NCBI RefSeq assembly: GCF_003474435.1
Contig: NZ_QRNF01000020.1
Span: forward strand, 3,343 to 67,342
DNA length: 64,000 nt
From: Ruminococcus sp. AF46-10NS
GTDB taxonomy: Bacteria > Bacillota > Clostridia > Lachnospirales > Lachnospiraceae
Direction of reading: 5' to 3'
A model generated the notes under the pieces. The model searched no databases. It was not told the origin of the DNA and worked only from the letters and a program-made list of their open reading frames with translations. This document shows, piece after piece, positions 26,634-35,581 of this stretch. Each line of letters starts with the position of its first letter. Positions within the stretch are counted from its first letter, which is position 1. Both the position numbers and the translations under genes were made by a program.

Positions 26634-27962
26634 TCATTCGCCGTCTTTTACTTTCAGACAGATGATATGTTTCTCTTTGTCATATCCGTTAATACGGACC
26701 TTCATTCCCTCTTTTGTCTCTTCGCACTGTACATTAAGTGTTGAATCCAGTGTCTCTGCACTTCCTTTTACGCCCGGAATCAGCACTGTATTCTCTTCCT
26801 GGGAAAGTCCCTCTATAAATACATAAAGATCCTTTTCTTTTGCTGTAAAGAACAGCTGTACACCATCTCCTGCTGTTTCCGGAAGATGTTCGGAACAACT
26901 GGTATCATAAATACCTTCTCCGTTAATCTCCAGCCATTTTCCAAGCGCAAGAAGACGTTTTTCCTGCTCAGCCGGAATAGTTCCGTCTGGTTTCGGACCG
27001 ATATTGAGAAGCAGGTTTCCGTTATCAGATACTGTTGCAACCAGAAGATGAATCAGATCCGGAACACTGATCAGCTGATCGTCTCCTTCATTTTCATTGT
27101 ATCCGAAAGAAAGTCCCATACCTCGGCACATTTCCCACTTTTCCTTGCGATTAGCTTCGCCCTGTTTGTATTCTTTTGTGCTGAAGTCATGATACAGTCC
27201 ATTAAACCGGTCATTGACTACGCCTTCCTCCACCACATTGTAATAATGTGCCAGGAAATACGGCATCATATGCTCACTCTGCTTTGGCCATCCAATATCA
27301 TTCCAGAATACGGACGGATGATATTTGTCTACCAGCTCTTTCATCTGGTTATAAGAATAGTCTGCATACTCAAAAGTCGGGCAGGCATTTCCGAAATTGT
27401 CCTCTTCCTTGAAAATCGGATCATTGGCAAACTGCCAGTCGATCAGCCCGGAATAATAAAGTCCCATTTTCAGTCCTTCACTGCGCACAGCATCTGTCAG
27501 CTCTCCTGTGATATCTCTCTTCGGACCAAGTTCTTCACAGTTGAAATCTGTATATTCACTGGGATACAGGCAGAAACCATCATGATGCTTCGTTGTCAGC
27601 ACAACATATTTTGCCCCAGCTTTGCGGAAAAGTTCCGCCCACTTCTGTGGCTGCCAGTTCTCAGCCTTCCACATTGGCAGGAAATCTTCATAGGAAAAAT
27701 CCTTGCCGTATTTCTCAATGTGATGTTCATAAGAAGGTCCTTTTCCAACATTTATGGAATTATAATACCACTCCGCATAAGGATTGTTGCAGAACCATTC
27801 TTCATTGGTCTCCACTGCGCCAAGCTCCCATGTTCTTGGTGCGAAAGCAGGAACTGAATAGATTCCCCAGTGGATAAAGATTCCGAATTTACAGCCGTCA
27901 TACCATTTCGGTACCTCATGCTCATTTACAGAATTCCATGTTCCTGTATATTTTTTTGACAT
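26634..27962 (-). CDS. Alpha-L-fucosidase, GH29
   Basis: GH29 enzymes release alpha-linked L-fucose with retention. The 442-residue protein has WYDGCKFGIFIHWGIYSVPAF near 20, KYVVLTTKHHDGFCLYPSEYTDFN near 120, and the presumed nucleophile Asp in PSVFWNDIGWP near 222. NLLLNIGPKPDGTIP near 320 is a family signature. The C-terminal part (about 350-442) is a small beta domain. There is no signal peptide, so it acts in the cytoplasm on imported oligosaccharides. It is the last gene of the binding protein-permease-permease-fucosidase operon, and a GH95 enzyme lies next door. The exact linkage preference cannot be read from sequence. Confidence 0.95.
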   Translation of the reverse strand: MSKKYTGTWNSVNEHEVPKWYDGCKFGIFIHWGIYSVPAFAPRTWELGAVETNEEWFCNNPYAEWYYNSINVGKGPSYEHHIEKYGKDFSYEDFLPMWKAENWQPQKWAELFRKAGAKYVVLTTKHHDGFCLYPSEYTDFNCEELGPKRDITGELTDAVRSEGLKMGLYYSGLIDWQFANDPIFKEEDNFGNACPTFEYADYSYNQMKELVDKYHPSVFWNDIGWPKQSEHMMPYFLAHYYNVVEEGVVNDRFNGLYHDFSTKEYKQGEANRKEKWEMCRGMGLSFGYNENEGDDQLISVPDLIHLLVATVSDNGNLLLNIGPKPDGTIPAEQEKRLLALGKWLEINGEGIYDTSCSEHLPETAGDGVQLFFTAKEKDLYVFIEGLSQEENTVLIPGVKGSAETLDSTLNVQCEETKEGMKVRINGYDKEKHIICLKVKDGE

Positions 27963-27991
27963 TCTTCATATCCTCCTTGATATTATCAGGA

Positions 27992-28813
27992 TCAGCCCTT
28001 TACAGCACCGGCTGTCATACCTGCGATCACCCATTTCTGTGCAAAAATGTATACCAGGATTACCGGCAAAGAAACCAGCACAACGTCTGCACATACAAGG
28101 TTCCAGCTTCTGCTGAACTGTCCGTAGAAATTGTATACAGAAAGCGGCAGCGTCCACTTGGAAGAAGAGTTCAGAAGATACATCGGAATCTGAAGCTCAT
28201 TCCATACCCACATAAAATTCAGAACGCCTGTTGTTGCAAGAACCGGCTTCAGAAGCGGCATGATCACTGTGCAGAACAGTCTTCCGCCTACTGCACCGTC
28301 CATAACTGCTGCCTCATCCAGTTCTTTCGGGATTCCTTTAATAAATCCACTGAACATCATTGTTGTAAACGGCATGTACAGAGAAGAATATACAAGACAG
28401 AGACCTATCCTTGATCCATAAATCCCCATTTTCTGCATCAGCTGGATCGTTGGAAGCGCAGCAAAAGGTGCAATGATTCCAAGAGTGATGATCTTATACC
28501 CAATCCTGCATCCCTTTGTATCTCTTCGTACAATGATAAAACTTAAGAATGCAGAAAGAGAAACGATCAGTACCACTGATATAAAGGTGATGAACACGCT
28601 GTTCCCGAGAGAACGCATAAAATCTTTTTCCAGAACTGTTATGTAATTTTCCGGATGCCACTCACTTGGCAGGCTGATATTCATATAAGCAGCTTCGCCT
28701 TTGTTTTTAAAGGAAGTGAGAAGTACCATCAGCATCGGATAGATCGTCACGATGCTCACAAGCCAGAGAATGATCTCCAGTATCAGATTGATCCTAGTTT
28801 TTTTCTTATTCAT
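27992..28813 (-). CDS. Carbohydrate ABC transporter permease (MalG/AraQ type)
   Basis: This is an inner-membrane permease of a CUT1-type sugar ABC importer. From ATG 28813 (273 residues, MNKKKTRINLILEI) it has six transmembrane segments and the EAA loop ELDEAAVMDGAVGGRLFCTVIMPLLKPVL near 175, which contacts the ATPase. The upstream in-frame extension overlaps the other permease and is rejected; the chosen ATG starts one base past that gene's stop. No ATP-binding subunit is in the locus, so a shared MsmX/MsmK-type ATPase is expected, as in many Firmicutes. Confidence 0.94.
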   Translation of the reverse strand: MNKKKTRINLILEIILWLVSIVTIYPMLMVLLTSFKNKGEAAYMNISLPSEWHPENYITVLEKDFMRSLGNSVFITFISVVLIVSLSAFLSFIIVRRDTKGCRIGYKIITLGIIAPFAALPTIQLMQKMGIYGSRIGLCLVYSSLYMPFTTMMFSGFIKGIPKELDEAAVMDGAVGGRLFCTVIMPLLKPVLATTGVLNFMWVWNELQIPMYLLNSSSKWTLPLSVYNFYGQFSRSWNLVCADVVLVSLPVILVYIFAQKWVIAGMTAGAVKG

Positions 28814-28814
28814 A

Positions 28815-29684
28815 TTATAACACCGTCTCCCATCTTGATGAAAACTTCTGATATACAACTGAAACAATGACCAGAAGCACTGTGAATACAAGGTTGACAG
28901 CTACAGATTGCGAATAACGTCCTGCAGACATTTCATTCATCATCAGCGTTCCGAAACTCTCAGTCGCATTTCCGGGGCCGCCGCCTGTCATAACGTAAAT
29001 CAGATCGAACATTTTCAATCCATAAATCAGGCTGAACAGAATATTAACGTTTACAGTAGGCATGATCAGCGGAAGTGTGATATGGCGGAAAAGCTGCCAC
29101 TCAGATGCACCGTCAAGTTTACCTGCCTCCAGATAATCAGAAGAAACTGACTGCAGACCCGCAAGTGTGATGATGATCGCATATCCCACATTTCTCCATA
29201 CCTCAGCTACGCAGATAGCAAAAACTGCTGTGCCTCGTTTTCCCAGCCACTGTATATTTGCAATTCCCATAATGTTCAGGATATTATTGATCGTACCGTG
29301 GCGCGTCTGGAATACAGCACTGAAGATAAGACCTACAACAAGGCAGGAAAAGATAGACGGGATAAAATAAACCGTTCTCAGAGCAGTCCGTGTTTTGATC
29401 TCACGGTTCAGGATATAGGCAAATACAAAGCCCAGAAGTGTTACGGTAATGGTTTTTACGCCTGCGTAGATCAGGGTATTTACAAAGGCTACCGGCACTT
29501 TCGTACTCGTAAGAACTGACATGATATTTTCAAATCCTACAAATTTCAGATTGGTTGTTCTGGCTGCACTCCAGTTGGTAAATGCATAATAATAACCCAC
29601 AGTGGACGGTACAATAAAGAAGATAAAAAATACTACAGCCGGGATCAGCGCCAGATACAACGGATATATTTTTTTTCGATTCAT
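28815..29684 (-). CDS. Carbohydrate ABC transporter permease (MalF/UgpA type)
   Basis: This is the partner permease of the CUT1 importer, 289 residues with six transmembrane segments (YLALIPAVVFFIFFIVPSTVGYYY at the N-terminus) and the EAA loop DYLEAGKLDGASEWQLFRHITLPLIMP near 185. The ATG has AAGGAGGAAATTC upstream. A perfect 12-bp hairpin separates it from the binding-protein gene. Confidence 0.95.
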   Translation of the reverse strand: MNRKKIYPLYLALIPAVVFFIFFIVPSTVGYYYAFTNWSAARTTNLKFVGFENIMSVLTSTKVPVAFVNTLIYAGVKTITVTLLGFVFAYILNREIKTRTALRTVYFIPSIFSCLVVGLIFSAVFQTRHGTINNILNIMGIANIQWLGKRGTAVFAICVAEVWRNVGYAIIITLAGLQSVSSDYLEAGKLDGASEWQLFRHITLPLIMPTVNVNILFSLIYGLKMFDLIYVMTGGGPGNATESFGTLMMNEMSAGRYSQSVAVNLVFTVLLVIVSVVYQKFSSRWETVL

Positions 29685-29703
29685 GAATTTCCTCCTTAAA
29701 CAA

Positions 29704-29737
29704 TTTCAGGTTTGAAGTTTTACCCTCAAACCTGAAA
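29704..29737 (-). other. Intercistronic stem-loop between binding protein and permease genes
   Basis: TTTCAGGTTTGA and TCAAACCTGAAA (29704-29715 and 29726-29737) form a perfect 12-bp hairpin with a 10-base loop, 24 bp past the binding-protein stop and before the permease ribosome site. No T-run follows on the minus strand (ATTGTTTAAGG). In sugar ABC operons such hairpins commonly protect or over-represent the binding-protein mRNA; that role is inferred. Confidence 0.65.
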
Positions 29738-29760
29738 CCATCTTTAAAACGGATGTTTAT

Positions 29761-31029
29761 TTACTGGGCAAAAGACTCAAGTGTTGCAACTCTGTCATCA
29801 TCGATCAGTTTTACACATTCTTCTACGCTGATGTCTCCGTTCATAAGCTGAAGCAGAGCCTTGCCACCTTCCTGCTGGTTGAAACCAACAATCTTCGGCT
29901 GTGCGGAAGATGCACGGATCAGTTTATCTACGCTATCTTTGTTTCCATCATACTGAGCGGAATTTACATTTGTTGTCTCCTGTTTAAATACTGCTGCTGT
30001 GGAAACACCATCAAATGCCTGGTTATAATTCTCCGGATCTGCCATAAAGTTTACAAAATCGCTGGCAGCCTCTACATTATCACCATTTTTGTTTACAAGC
30101 ATCAGGTTTACATTTCCGCCTTCATAAGTTCCCTCGTCACAGGTTCCCATAAATACCGGCATGATTCCGAAATCATCACCTACATAATCATAAGATTCAC
30201 TGTCATAATCTGTATCAAACCAGGTATCCCAGCAGAAGAGCATTGCAGCTTCACCTGTTCCAAGAACCTCACTTGTGTAATCCCATGTATCAGATGCAAA
30301 GTTCTTTCCAAAATATCCTTTATCTGCTGCTTCTTTAAACCAGGTACACATATCTGTGAATTCCGGGATATCTGCGTAAGACATTTCTCCTGCATTCAGT
30401 TTCTCTATATATTCCGGATGCTCCTCAAGTACAGGATCCAGTGCGAACTGATAAAGGATTGGCCATGCATCAGCTGCTGCAAGGTAGATCGGCTGTACTC
30501 CGTTCTCCAGAAGTGTATCGCAGACTGCATTAAATTCTTCCTGTGTTGTAGGCTGCTCAATTCCCAGTTCCTCGAAGATCTTTGTGTTATAGAAACAGCC
30601 GGAGTTGGATGCTTCCCAGAACGGAAGTCCGATCACTTTGTCATTGTAGGTTGCCTGCGGAAGAACTGAGTCCTGAATATCGGACACCCAGTCAGCATCG
30701 GACCAGTCTACAAAATTCTCTTCCGGATTAAAGTTTTTCAGGTTGCTGTTTCCGAAATGAATGTAAAGATCCGGGATATCACCTGTTGTAAATTTTGTCA
30801 GTGCAATGGTCTCTGCATTATCTGTATCAAGGCCCTGCTGGTCAATCTTGTTTCCGGAAGATTCCTCCCACAGAGAAATGATCTTCTGCATGTACGGTTT
30901 TGCAAGGTCATCTGCATTTCCGTAGAGTGTCAGTGTTACTCCATCTGCTGCGCTGGCTGTTACCACGCTTCCGAATACTGATACTGTCATGCACGCTGCC
31001 ATAAGTGCTGCAAACATTTTTTTCTTCAT
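29761..31029 (-). CDS. Extracellular sugar-binding lipoprotein-like protein (CUT1)
   Basis: This family 1 solute-binding protein captures oligosaccharide outside the cell. From ATG 31029 (422 residues) it begins MKKKMFAALMAACMTVSVFG with an Ala-rich signal peptide ending ASA near residue 27, and the mature part starts ADGVTLTLYGNADDL. There is no clear lipobox cysteine, so anchoring is uncertain. The conserved pattern YNDKVIGLPFWEASNSGCFYNTKIFEELGIEQP near 115 is typical. GGAGGAATTTTTACA precedes the ATG; the longer upstream reading crosses the promoter and is rejected. It heads the operon with two permeases and a GH29 fucosidase, so a fucosylated glycan is the likely ligand. Confidence 0.94.
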   Translation of the reverse strand: MKKKMFAALMAACMTVSVFGSVVTASAADGVTLTLYGNADDLAKPYMQKIISLWEESSGNKIDQQGLDTDNAETIALTKFTTGDIPDLYIHFGNSNLKNFNPEENFVDWSDADWVSDIQDSVLPQATYNDKVIGLPFWEASNSGCFYNTKIFEELGIEQPTTQEEFNAVCDTLLENGVQPIYLAAADAWPILYQFALDPVLEEHPEYIEKLNAGEMSYADIPEFTDMCTWFKEAADKGYFGKNFASDTWDYTSEVLGTGEAAMLFCWDTWFDTDYDSESYDYVGDDFGIMPVFMGTCDEGTYEGGNVNLMLVNKNGDNVEAASDFVNFMADPENYNQAFDGVSTAAVFKQETTNVNSAQYDGNKDSVDKLIRASSAQPKIVGFNQQEGGKALLQLMNGDISVEECVKLIDDDRVATLESFAQ

Positions 31030-31077
31030 TGTAAAAATTCCTCCCTTTATATGTTTTTTCGTTCTTAATATGGTCAT

Positions 31078-31138
31078 ATTATATAAAACCGGCTCTGGAA
31101 AATCCATGGACTTTTGTTTAATCCAACATGCACTTTTT
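31078..31138 (-). promoter_or_regulatory. Promoter of the sugar-binding-protein operon with two direct repeats
   Basis: On the minus strand, TATAAT (31078-31083) is preceded at 17 bp by a poor -35, TGGATT (31101-31106). Two direct repeats AAAAGTCCATG (31105-31115) and AAAAGTGCATG (31128-31138) are 23 bp apart, and the first overlaps the edge of the -35. A weak -35 abutted by helically phased direct repeats is the usual layout for an AraC-type activator such as the neighbouring YesN regulator; direct binding is inferred. Confidence 0.6.
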
Positions 31139-31236
31139 TCCTTTTTTATATTTTTCCATCTATTTGTACAATTTTTCTTGTTTCTTTTTCGCTGTTCATA
31201 TAAAATAGATACAAGAAATTTTCCGGAGGAACGATC

Positions 31237-33075
31237 ATGAAATTCCATGAATTTTCTTTTCAAAAAAAGCTGTTCATTTCCTGCATCCTGCTAAATTCCC
31301 TTCTGCTTGTCGGTTTTTCGCTGTTTTTCTATTATTATTCGGCAAATTCCCTGCGGGAGAACATGCGCAGTACATTAAGCGGCAGTACATCCATGATACA
31401 GAACAATCTGGACACCCTTCTCAATGATGCAGATAATACGCTGAAAGAGCTGCAGCTAAACACCGCACTCCTTGATACTGCCAGAAATATCCCAGAGAGC
31501 GAAAACAACTACCTGCCCACCCATATCGCAGCCAGATCTGCTTTTCAGGACCGGTTCCGTACTACTTTGATATCTTCAGACCTGGATGTATCCCTTAATT
31601 ATGTCAGCAAATATTACGACCATCTGGGAATTTCTTCCCCAAACGGTACCAGTTATACAAAAAAAGCTGTTCTGGAGAACAATCCCAATCTTACCGGCGT
31701 TATGGACAGCATTAATTATGTTTTATATGTTCCTCCTCACAAGGATTACTGGAAAAACAACCGAACTGTAATTTCTGTTGTACGTTCCATGCGGGATATT
31801 TATCATCAGTACGGGCTTCTTATTGCTGATTTTGATATGGATACCCTGACCAGACAACTTCTCTCCGGTTTTGATACTCCGGAAGATTATGATATTACCA
31901 TTCTGGATGATGCTGATAATCTGGTTTACACAAGTGCATCCACACTGAACCGCCGGGCTTTTCTGGCCAGCTGGCGTTCCGCTTCCGAGATTTCTCCTGA
32001 CAGTGGCAGCTTTTCCTATGGAAATCTTTCTGTTTCCAGCTATCACCTTTCCGATAAGACCGGATGGACGGTGATCCTCAGTGAGAATTCTTCCATATTT
32101 GCAGCCTCCATAAAACGGCTTCTCATAATCAGCACATTGCTTTTTGTAATCATGTTCATAATTATGTCCACCTTTCTTATGGTACTGACGCGAAACCTCA
32201 CACAGCCACTTCGACAGCTGACAGATAAGCTGACAGTTCTTGAGCCCGGGGAAAATATTTCTGCTATACCCGGAAGCAGCGATAATGAGATCATCTTTCT
32301 CACCAATGCGATCCAGGGATATCTTTCTGAGATTTACGACCAGAACCAGCGTCTTACAGAACAACGGAAACGGACGCTGATTGCCCACTATGACGCCATG
32401 GAAGCACAGCTGAACCCGCATTTTCTGTACAATACTCTTTCTGTCATCGGAATGACAGGGCTGGCCTCCGGAAATATGGATGTTTCCAACATGTGCACAG
32501 AACTTTCCCAGCTTCTTCGCTACTCCCTCTCCTACACAGGACAGTCCGTTATTTTGTCCCAGGAGATCGACAATGCAAGGCATTACCTCTATATTATGAA
32601 AATACGCTACGAAGACGATCTGGAATACGAATGGCAGCTTGATGATTCCCTGAATTCCATTACTGTGCCAAAGCTGATTCTTCAGCCTCTTATTGAAAAC
32701 TGTTTTCAGCATGGCTTCCACCAGGCAGGCGTGGAGATTTCTCCTCCCTGGAAGATTTCCATACGCTCCCACTGTGACGACACCCGGTGGTATCTGTCAA
32801 TCTCCAACAACGGAGCGCCGTTTCCTGAAGAAAAGTTTGCAGCTCTTCACCAGAAACTCTCAGGCTTCACCTTTACCGGAAACCAGGATATGGATTACGA
32901 AAACACCTTTCGCCATCAGGGCTATGGTCTGGAAAATACCATTCTCCGTTTTCATATTTATTACCGCGGCGAAGAATATTTCCATGTTTCCAGAAATGAT
33001 TCTGACAACCTTACGACCGTCACCATCGGCGGCCCGTTAAAGCCTGAAAAATTATTCAGCCGGAGCACTTCCTGA
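31237..33075 (+). CDS. Sensor histidine kinase, YesM type
   Basis: This membrane kinase probably senses sugar or transporter status and phosphorylates the YesN regulator encoded downstream. The 612-residue protein has a transmembrane segment (LFISCILLNSLLLVGFSLFF, about 12-32), an extracytoplasmic sensor region of about 250 residues, a second transmembrane segment (LLIISTLLFVIMFIIMSTFLM, about 293-313), a HAMP segment, the His_kinase domain EAQLNPHFLYNTLSVIGM (His about 395) and an HATPase domain with LILQPLIENCFQHGFHQ. GGAGGAACGATC precedes the ATG. It is divergent from the sugar-binding protein gene, and the regulator gene is 2.5 kb away beyond GH95. Confidence 0.95.
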   Translation: MKFHEFSFQKKLFISCILLNSLLLVGFSLFFYYYSANSLRENMRSTLSGSTSMIQNNLDTLLNDADNTLKELQLNTALLDTARNIPESENNYLPTHIAARSAFQDRFRTTLISSDLDVSLNYVSKYYDHLGISSPNGTSYTKKAVLENNPNLTGVMDSINYVLYVPPHKDYWKNNRTVISVVRSMRDIYHQYGLLIADFDMDTLTRQLLSGFDTPEDYDITILDDADNLVYTSASTLNRRAFLASWRSASEISPDSGSFSYGNLSVSSYHLSDKTGWTVILSENSSIFAASIKRLLIISTLLFVIMFIIMSTFLMVLTRNLTQPLRQLTDKLTVLEPGENISAIPGSSDNEIIFLTNAIQGYLSEIYDQNQRLTEQRKRTLIAHYDAMEAQLNPHFLYNTLSVIGMTGLASGNMDVSNMCTELSQLLRYSLSYTGQSVILSQEIDNARHYLYIMKIRYEDDLEYEWQLDDSLNSITVPKLILQPLIENCFQHGFHQAGVEISPPWKISIRSHCDDTRWYLSISNNGAPFPEEKFAALHQKLSGFTFTGNQDMDYENTFRHQGYGLENTILRFHIYYRGEEYFHVSRNDSDNLTTVTIGGPLKPEKLFSRSTS

Positions 33076-33097
33076 CAGGGAAGCCTCCGGCTTTTTT
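33058..33097 (+). terminator. Terminator overlapping the end of the YesM kinase gene
   Basis: AGCCGGAG (33058-33065) pairs with CTCCGGCT (33085-33092) around an inner CTTCC/GGAAG stem, followed by TTTTTT. The kinase TGA stop lies inside the hairpin. It separates the convergent kinase and GH95 genes. Confidence 0.85.
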
Positions 33098-33106
33098 CCT
33101 TAAACT

Positions 33107-35422
33107 TTATTTACTCCTGATCTGATAGATCGCATCTTTCTCTGTATCAAATACGTATCTTTCTTTTTCATCTCTGATCACAGAAACTTTTATTCCATCT
33201 TTTGAGATCTCCAGTTCCTCTCTGCATCTGAGAACTGCTTTTTCCCCATGTTTCGAAAGAAGCCACCCATGAGAAAATCTGCCTTTTTCCCAGGTCATAT
33301 CCACCTCAAAACCGCCTTCTGCACAAATACCTGTGATGCTTCCCTCCTGCCAGTTTTTCGGAAGAGCCGGAAGCAGGAATATCTCATCCAGATGGCTCTG
33401 CAGCAGCATCTGGGCGATTCCGCACGTACCGCCGAAATTTCCATCGATCTGGAATACCCACGGAATACCTGAAATCCGCTCAAGCGGCGGATGCAGATCA
33501 AACATATTCGGTGCTGTCAGTTGGTTGAGAAGATAATCGATATATTCCTCTGCTTTATCTCCATTCCGAAGTCTTGCATACAGATTGATCAGCCATGCAC
33601 AGCTCCAGCCTGTGTGGCCTCCACCAAATTCCATTCGTCTCTCCAGAGATTTCTCACATGCTTTTACCAGCTCCGGATTCTCATATTCATTAATCTGGTT
33701 TGCCGGAAACAGGGGATATAAATGAGAAAAATGTCTGTGCCCAAGTTCCCACTCCTCATAATCTTCTCTCCATTCCAACAGCTGACCGTATTTTCCAATC
33801 TTATACAAAGGGAGCTTATCAAGAGTTTCACGCACCCAGTCTTCCTGAGATGCTTTTTTCCCAAGGATCTTGTTTCCTTCCAGATAGGCATGAAAAATAT
33901 CTCTCAGGATTCCGGTATCCATGGTACAGCCTGCGCAGGCACTTCCCGTTGTTCCATCTGCCTGATAATAGGTATTCTCCGGAGAAACAGACGGACAGAC
34001 GATCATCTCTCCATGATCCTCGATCATAAAATCTCTGAAAAACAGTACACATTCCTCCAGAACCGGCATCATACGATCAAGAAAAGCCTGATCCATCGTA
34101 TAACGGTAATGTTTCCAGATATGTGCTGCCAGCCATGCGCCGCCCATTACCCAGTATGACGCTGCCAGTGCCAGATCCTGAGGTGCAGTATCTGCCCAGA
34201 TATCTGTGTTATGATGTGCCACAAAACCTCTGCATCCATACATTTCCATGGCTGTTCTTCTGCCATTTTTCACCATACGTTCCAGAAGATCAAAAAGCGG
34301 CTCATGACACATGGAAAGATTACAGATTTCTGCAGGCCAGTAATTCATTTCTGTGTTGATATTGATGGTATATTTGGAATCCCAGGTAGGCTCCAGCTTC
34401 TCACACCAGATTCCCTGAAGATTGGCAGGAAGTCCTCCCGGGCGGCTGCTCGCCATAAGAAGATATCTTCCGTATCCATAATAAAGAGCTGCCAGCCCTT
34501 TGTCTTTTTTACCTTCCCGGAGTCGTTTCAGACGCTGATCTGTTGGAAGTCCGGATAGACCTTCATCCTCTTTCAGTTTCAGAACAGAACGGTTAAACAC
34601 CTTGCTGTGTTGCTCCACATGTTCTGCCAGTATCCGGTCAAAATCCTCTGCTGTGTAAGAAGCCAGCTGTTCTTTGAGGTAGCTGTATGGATCCTCGACC
34701 TTCTTTTTTCGGTAAGGGAAAGTAGTCACTCCGTTTACATAAAAAATCACCCTGGAGGCATTTTGGATCACCAGATGTTCTCCGATCACCTGCACGCTTC
34801 CGCCTTCTGACACCGCGCGAGCCTGAATGCCGAATTCACTTCCGCCCTTTCCCAGATCTCCATCAATATAAACACTGTCCTCGCCGGCTTTTCCTGCACA
34901 GTTGTAAAATCGTCCCCTTGTTATCAGAACAGACATTGTAAGACCTTCTTCTCTGTCTGTGGAAAACTCCGCTGCCATCAAATCTTCTTTTTCAGAGATC
35001 AGACATCGCATTCTGTACTGTGCTCCATTATGTACAAATGAAGTACTTGCAACACCTTTTTCCAGATCCAGCTCTCTTCTGTAATTCCGGATCTCTCCCT
35101 CTTCGTGATCTATGCTGTAATTCACATCACACATGGTCTGATATGGCCGTTCGCTCTGAGGTGTTCCAGATAATGCAAAAAGCTCCAGTTTCTGTGCTTC
35201 CCGGATCTTTCCTTCCAGCACCAGTTTCCGGATTTCCGGGAAATACTTCGCCGCGTCCGGATTGATGCGATCAAGCGGTCCTCCATAGACAATACTCTCC
35301 TCATTCATCTGGATCTGTCCGCAAAAAGGCTCTCCGGATATCATAGCCCCCAGCCTTCCATTACCAAGAGGCAATGCTTCGATCCAGCTTTTTGCAACTT
35401 CTGTATACCATAAACGGTTCAT
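33107..35422 (-). CDS. Alpha-1,2-L-fucosidase type glycoside hydrolase, GH95
   Basis: GH95 enzymes mostly hydrolyse terminal alpha-1,2-fucose (2'-fucosyllactose, H-antigen) with inversion. The 771-residue protein has an N-terminal beta-sandwich (about 1-230, WIEALPLGNGRLGAMISG), an (alpha/alpha)6 barrel with YTININTEMNYWPAEICNLS near 335 (catalytic NxN), REDYEEWELGHRHFSHLYPLFPANQI near 565, and FQIDGNFGGTCGIAQMLLQSH near 685. Length matches the family. There is no signal peptide, so it is cytoplasmic like the GH29 enzyme. It is transcribed opposite to the kinase and regulator genes that flank it. Some GH95 members act on galactosides, so linkage needs testing. Confidence 0.94.
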   Translation of the reverse strand: MNRLWYTEVAKSWIEALPLGNGRLGAMISGEPFCGQIQMNEESIVYGGPLDRINPDAAKYFPEIRKLVLEGKIREAQKLELFALSGTPQSERPYQTMCDVNYSIDHEEGEIRNYRRELDLEKGVASTSFVHNGAQYRMRCLISEKEDLMAAEFSTDREEGLTMSVLITRGRFYNCAGKAGEDSVYIDGDLGKGGSEFGIQARAVSEGGSVQVIGEHLVIQNASRVIFYVNGVTTFPYRKKKVEDPYSYLKEQLASYTAEDFDRILAEHVEQHSKVFNRSVLKLKEDEGLSGLPTDQRLKRLREGKKDKGLAALYYGYGRYLLMASSRPGGLPANLQGIWCEKLEPTWDSKYTININTEMNYWPAEICNLSMCHEPLFDLLERMVKNGRRTAMEMYGCRGFVAHHNTDIWADTAPQDLALAASYWVMGGAWLAAHIWKHYRYTMDQAFLDRMMPVLEECVLFFRDFMIEDHGEMIVCPSVSPENTYYQADGTTGSACAGCTMDTGILRDIFHAYLEGNKILGKKASQEDWVRETLDKLPLYKIGKYGQLLEWREDYEEWELGHRHFSHLYPLFPANQINEYENPELVKACEKSLERRMEFGGGHTGWSCAWLINLYARLRNGDKAEEYIDYLLNQLTAPNMFDLHPPLERISGIPWVFQIDGNFGGTCGIAQMLLQSHLDEIFLLPALPKNWQEGSITGICAEGGFEVDMTWEKGRFSHGWLLSKHGEKAVLRCREELEISKDGIKVSVIRDEKERYVFDTEKDAIYQIRSK

Positions 35423-35496
35423 ATTCTTCCTCCCTGCTTTTTTCCTATCATATCACACTTTTTGTATATACAACATAAAAAAAAAGCAACTTTCGT

Positions 35497-35537
35497 ATGG
35501 ACTTTTTTCTTGTTTCCAGGTCTATTCATGCTATAAT
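35497..35537 (+). promoter_or_regulatory. Promoter of the YesN regulator with a third copy of the fucoside repeat
   Basis: TTGTTT (35510-35515) and TATAAT (35532-35537) are spaced 16 bp on the plus strand. Immediately upstream lies ATGGACTTTTTT (35497-35508), matching the repeat at the sugar-binding-protein promoter (ATGGACTTTTGT at 31106). The site lies between the divergent regulator and GH95 promoters and could control both. The promoter is well supported; shared regulation is inferred. Confidence 0.55.
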
Positions 35538-35581
35538 TAAAACATATGCAAAAAATTTCTTTCACATACAAAGGAGAAATC

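Noticed and set aside
26886..27857. 323-codon open frame opposite the GH29 gene
   Set aside because: Antisense to a conserved fucosidase with no start signal or recognisable domain.
31030..31263. Longer N-terminus of the sugar-binding protein
   Set aside because: The extension covers the promoter and reaches into the divergent kinase gene; the signal peptide starts at 31029 behind a good ribosome site.
31723..32772. 349-codon open frame opposite the YesM kinase gene
   Set aside because: It is antisense to a clear kinase, lacks a ribosome site and resembles no family; it is a codon-bias shadow.
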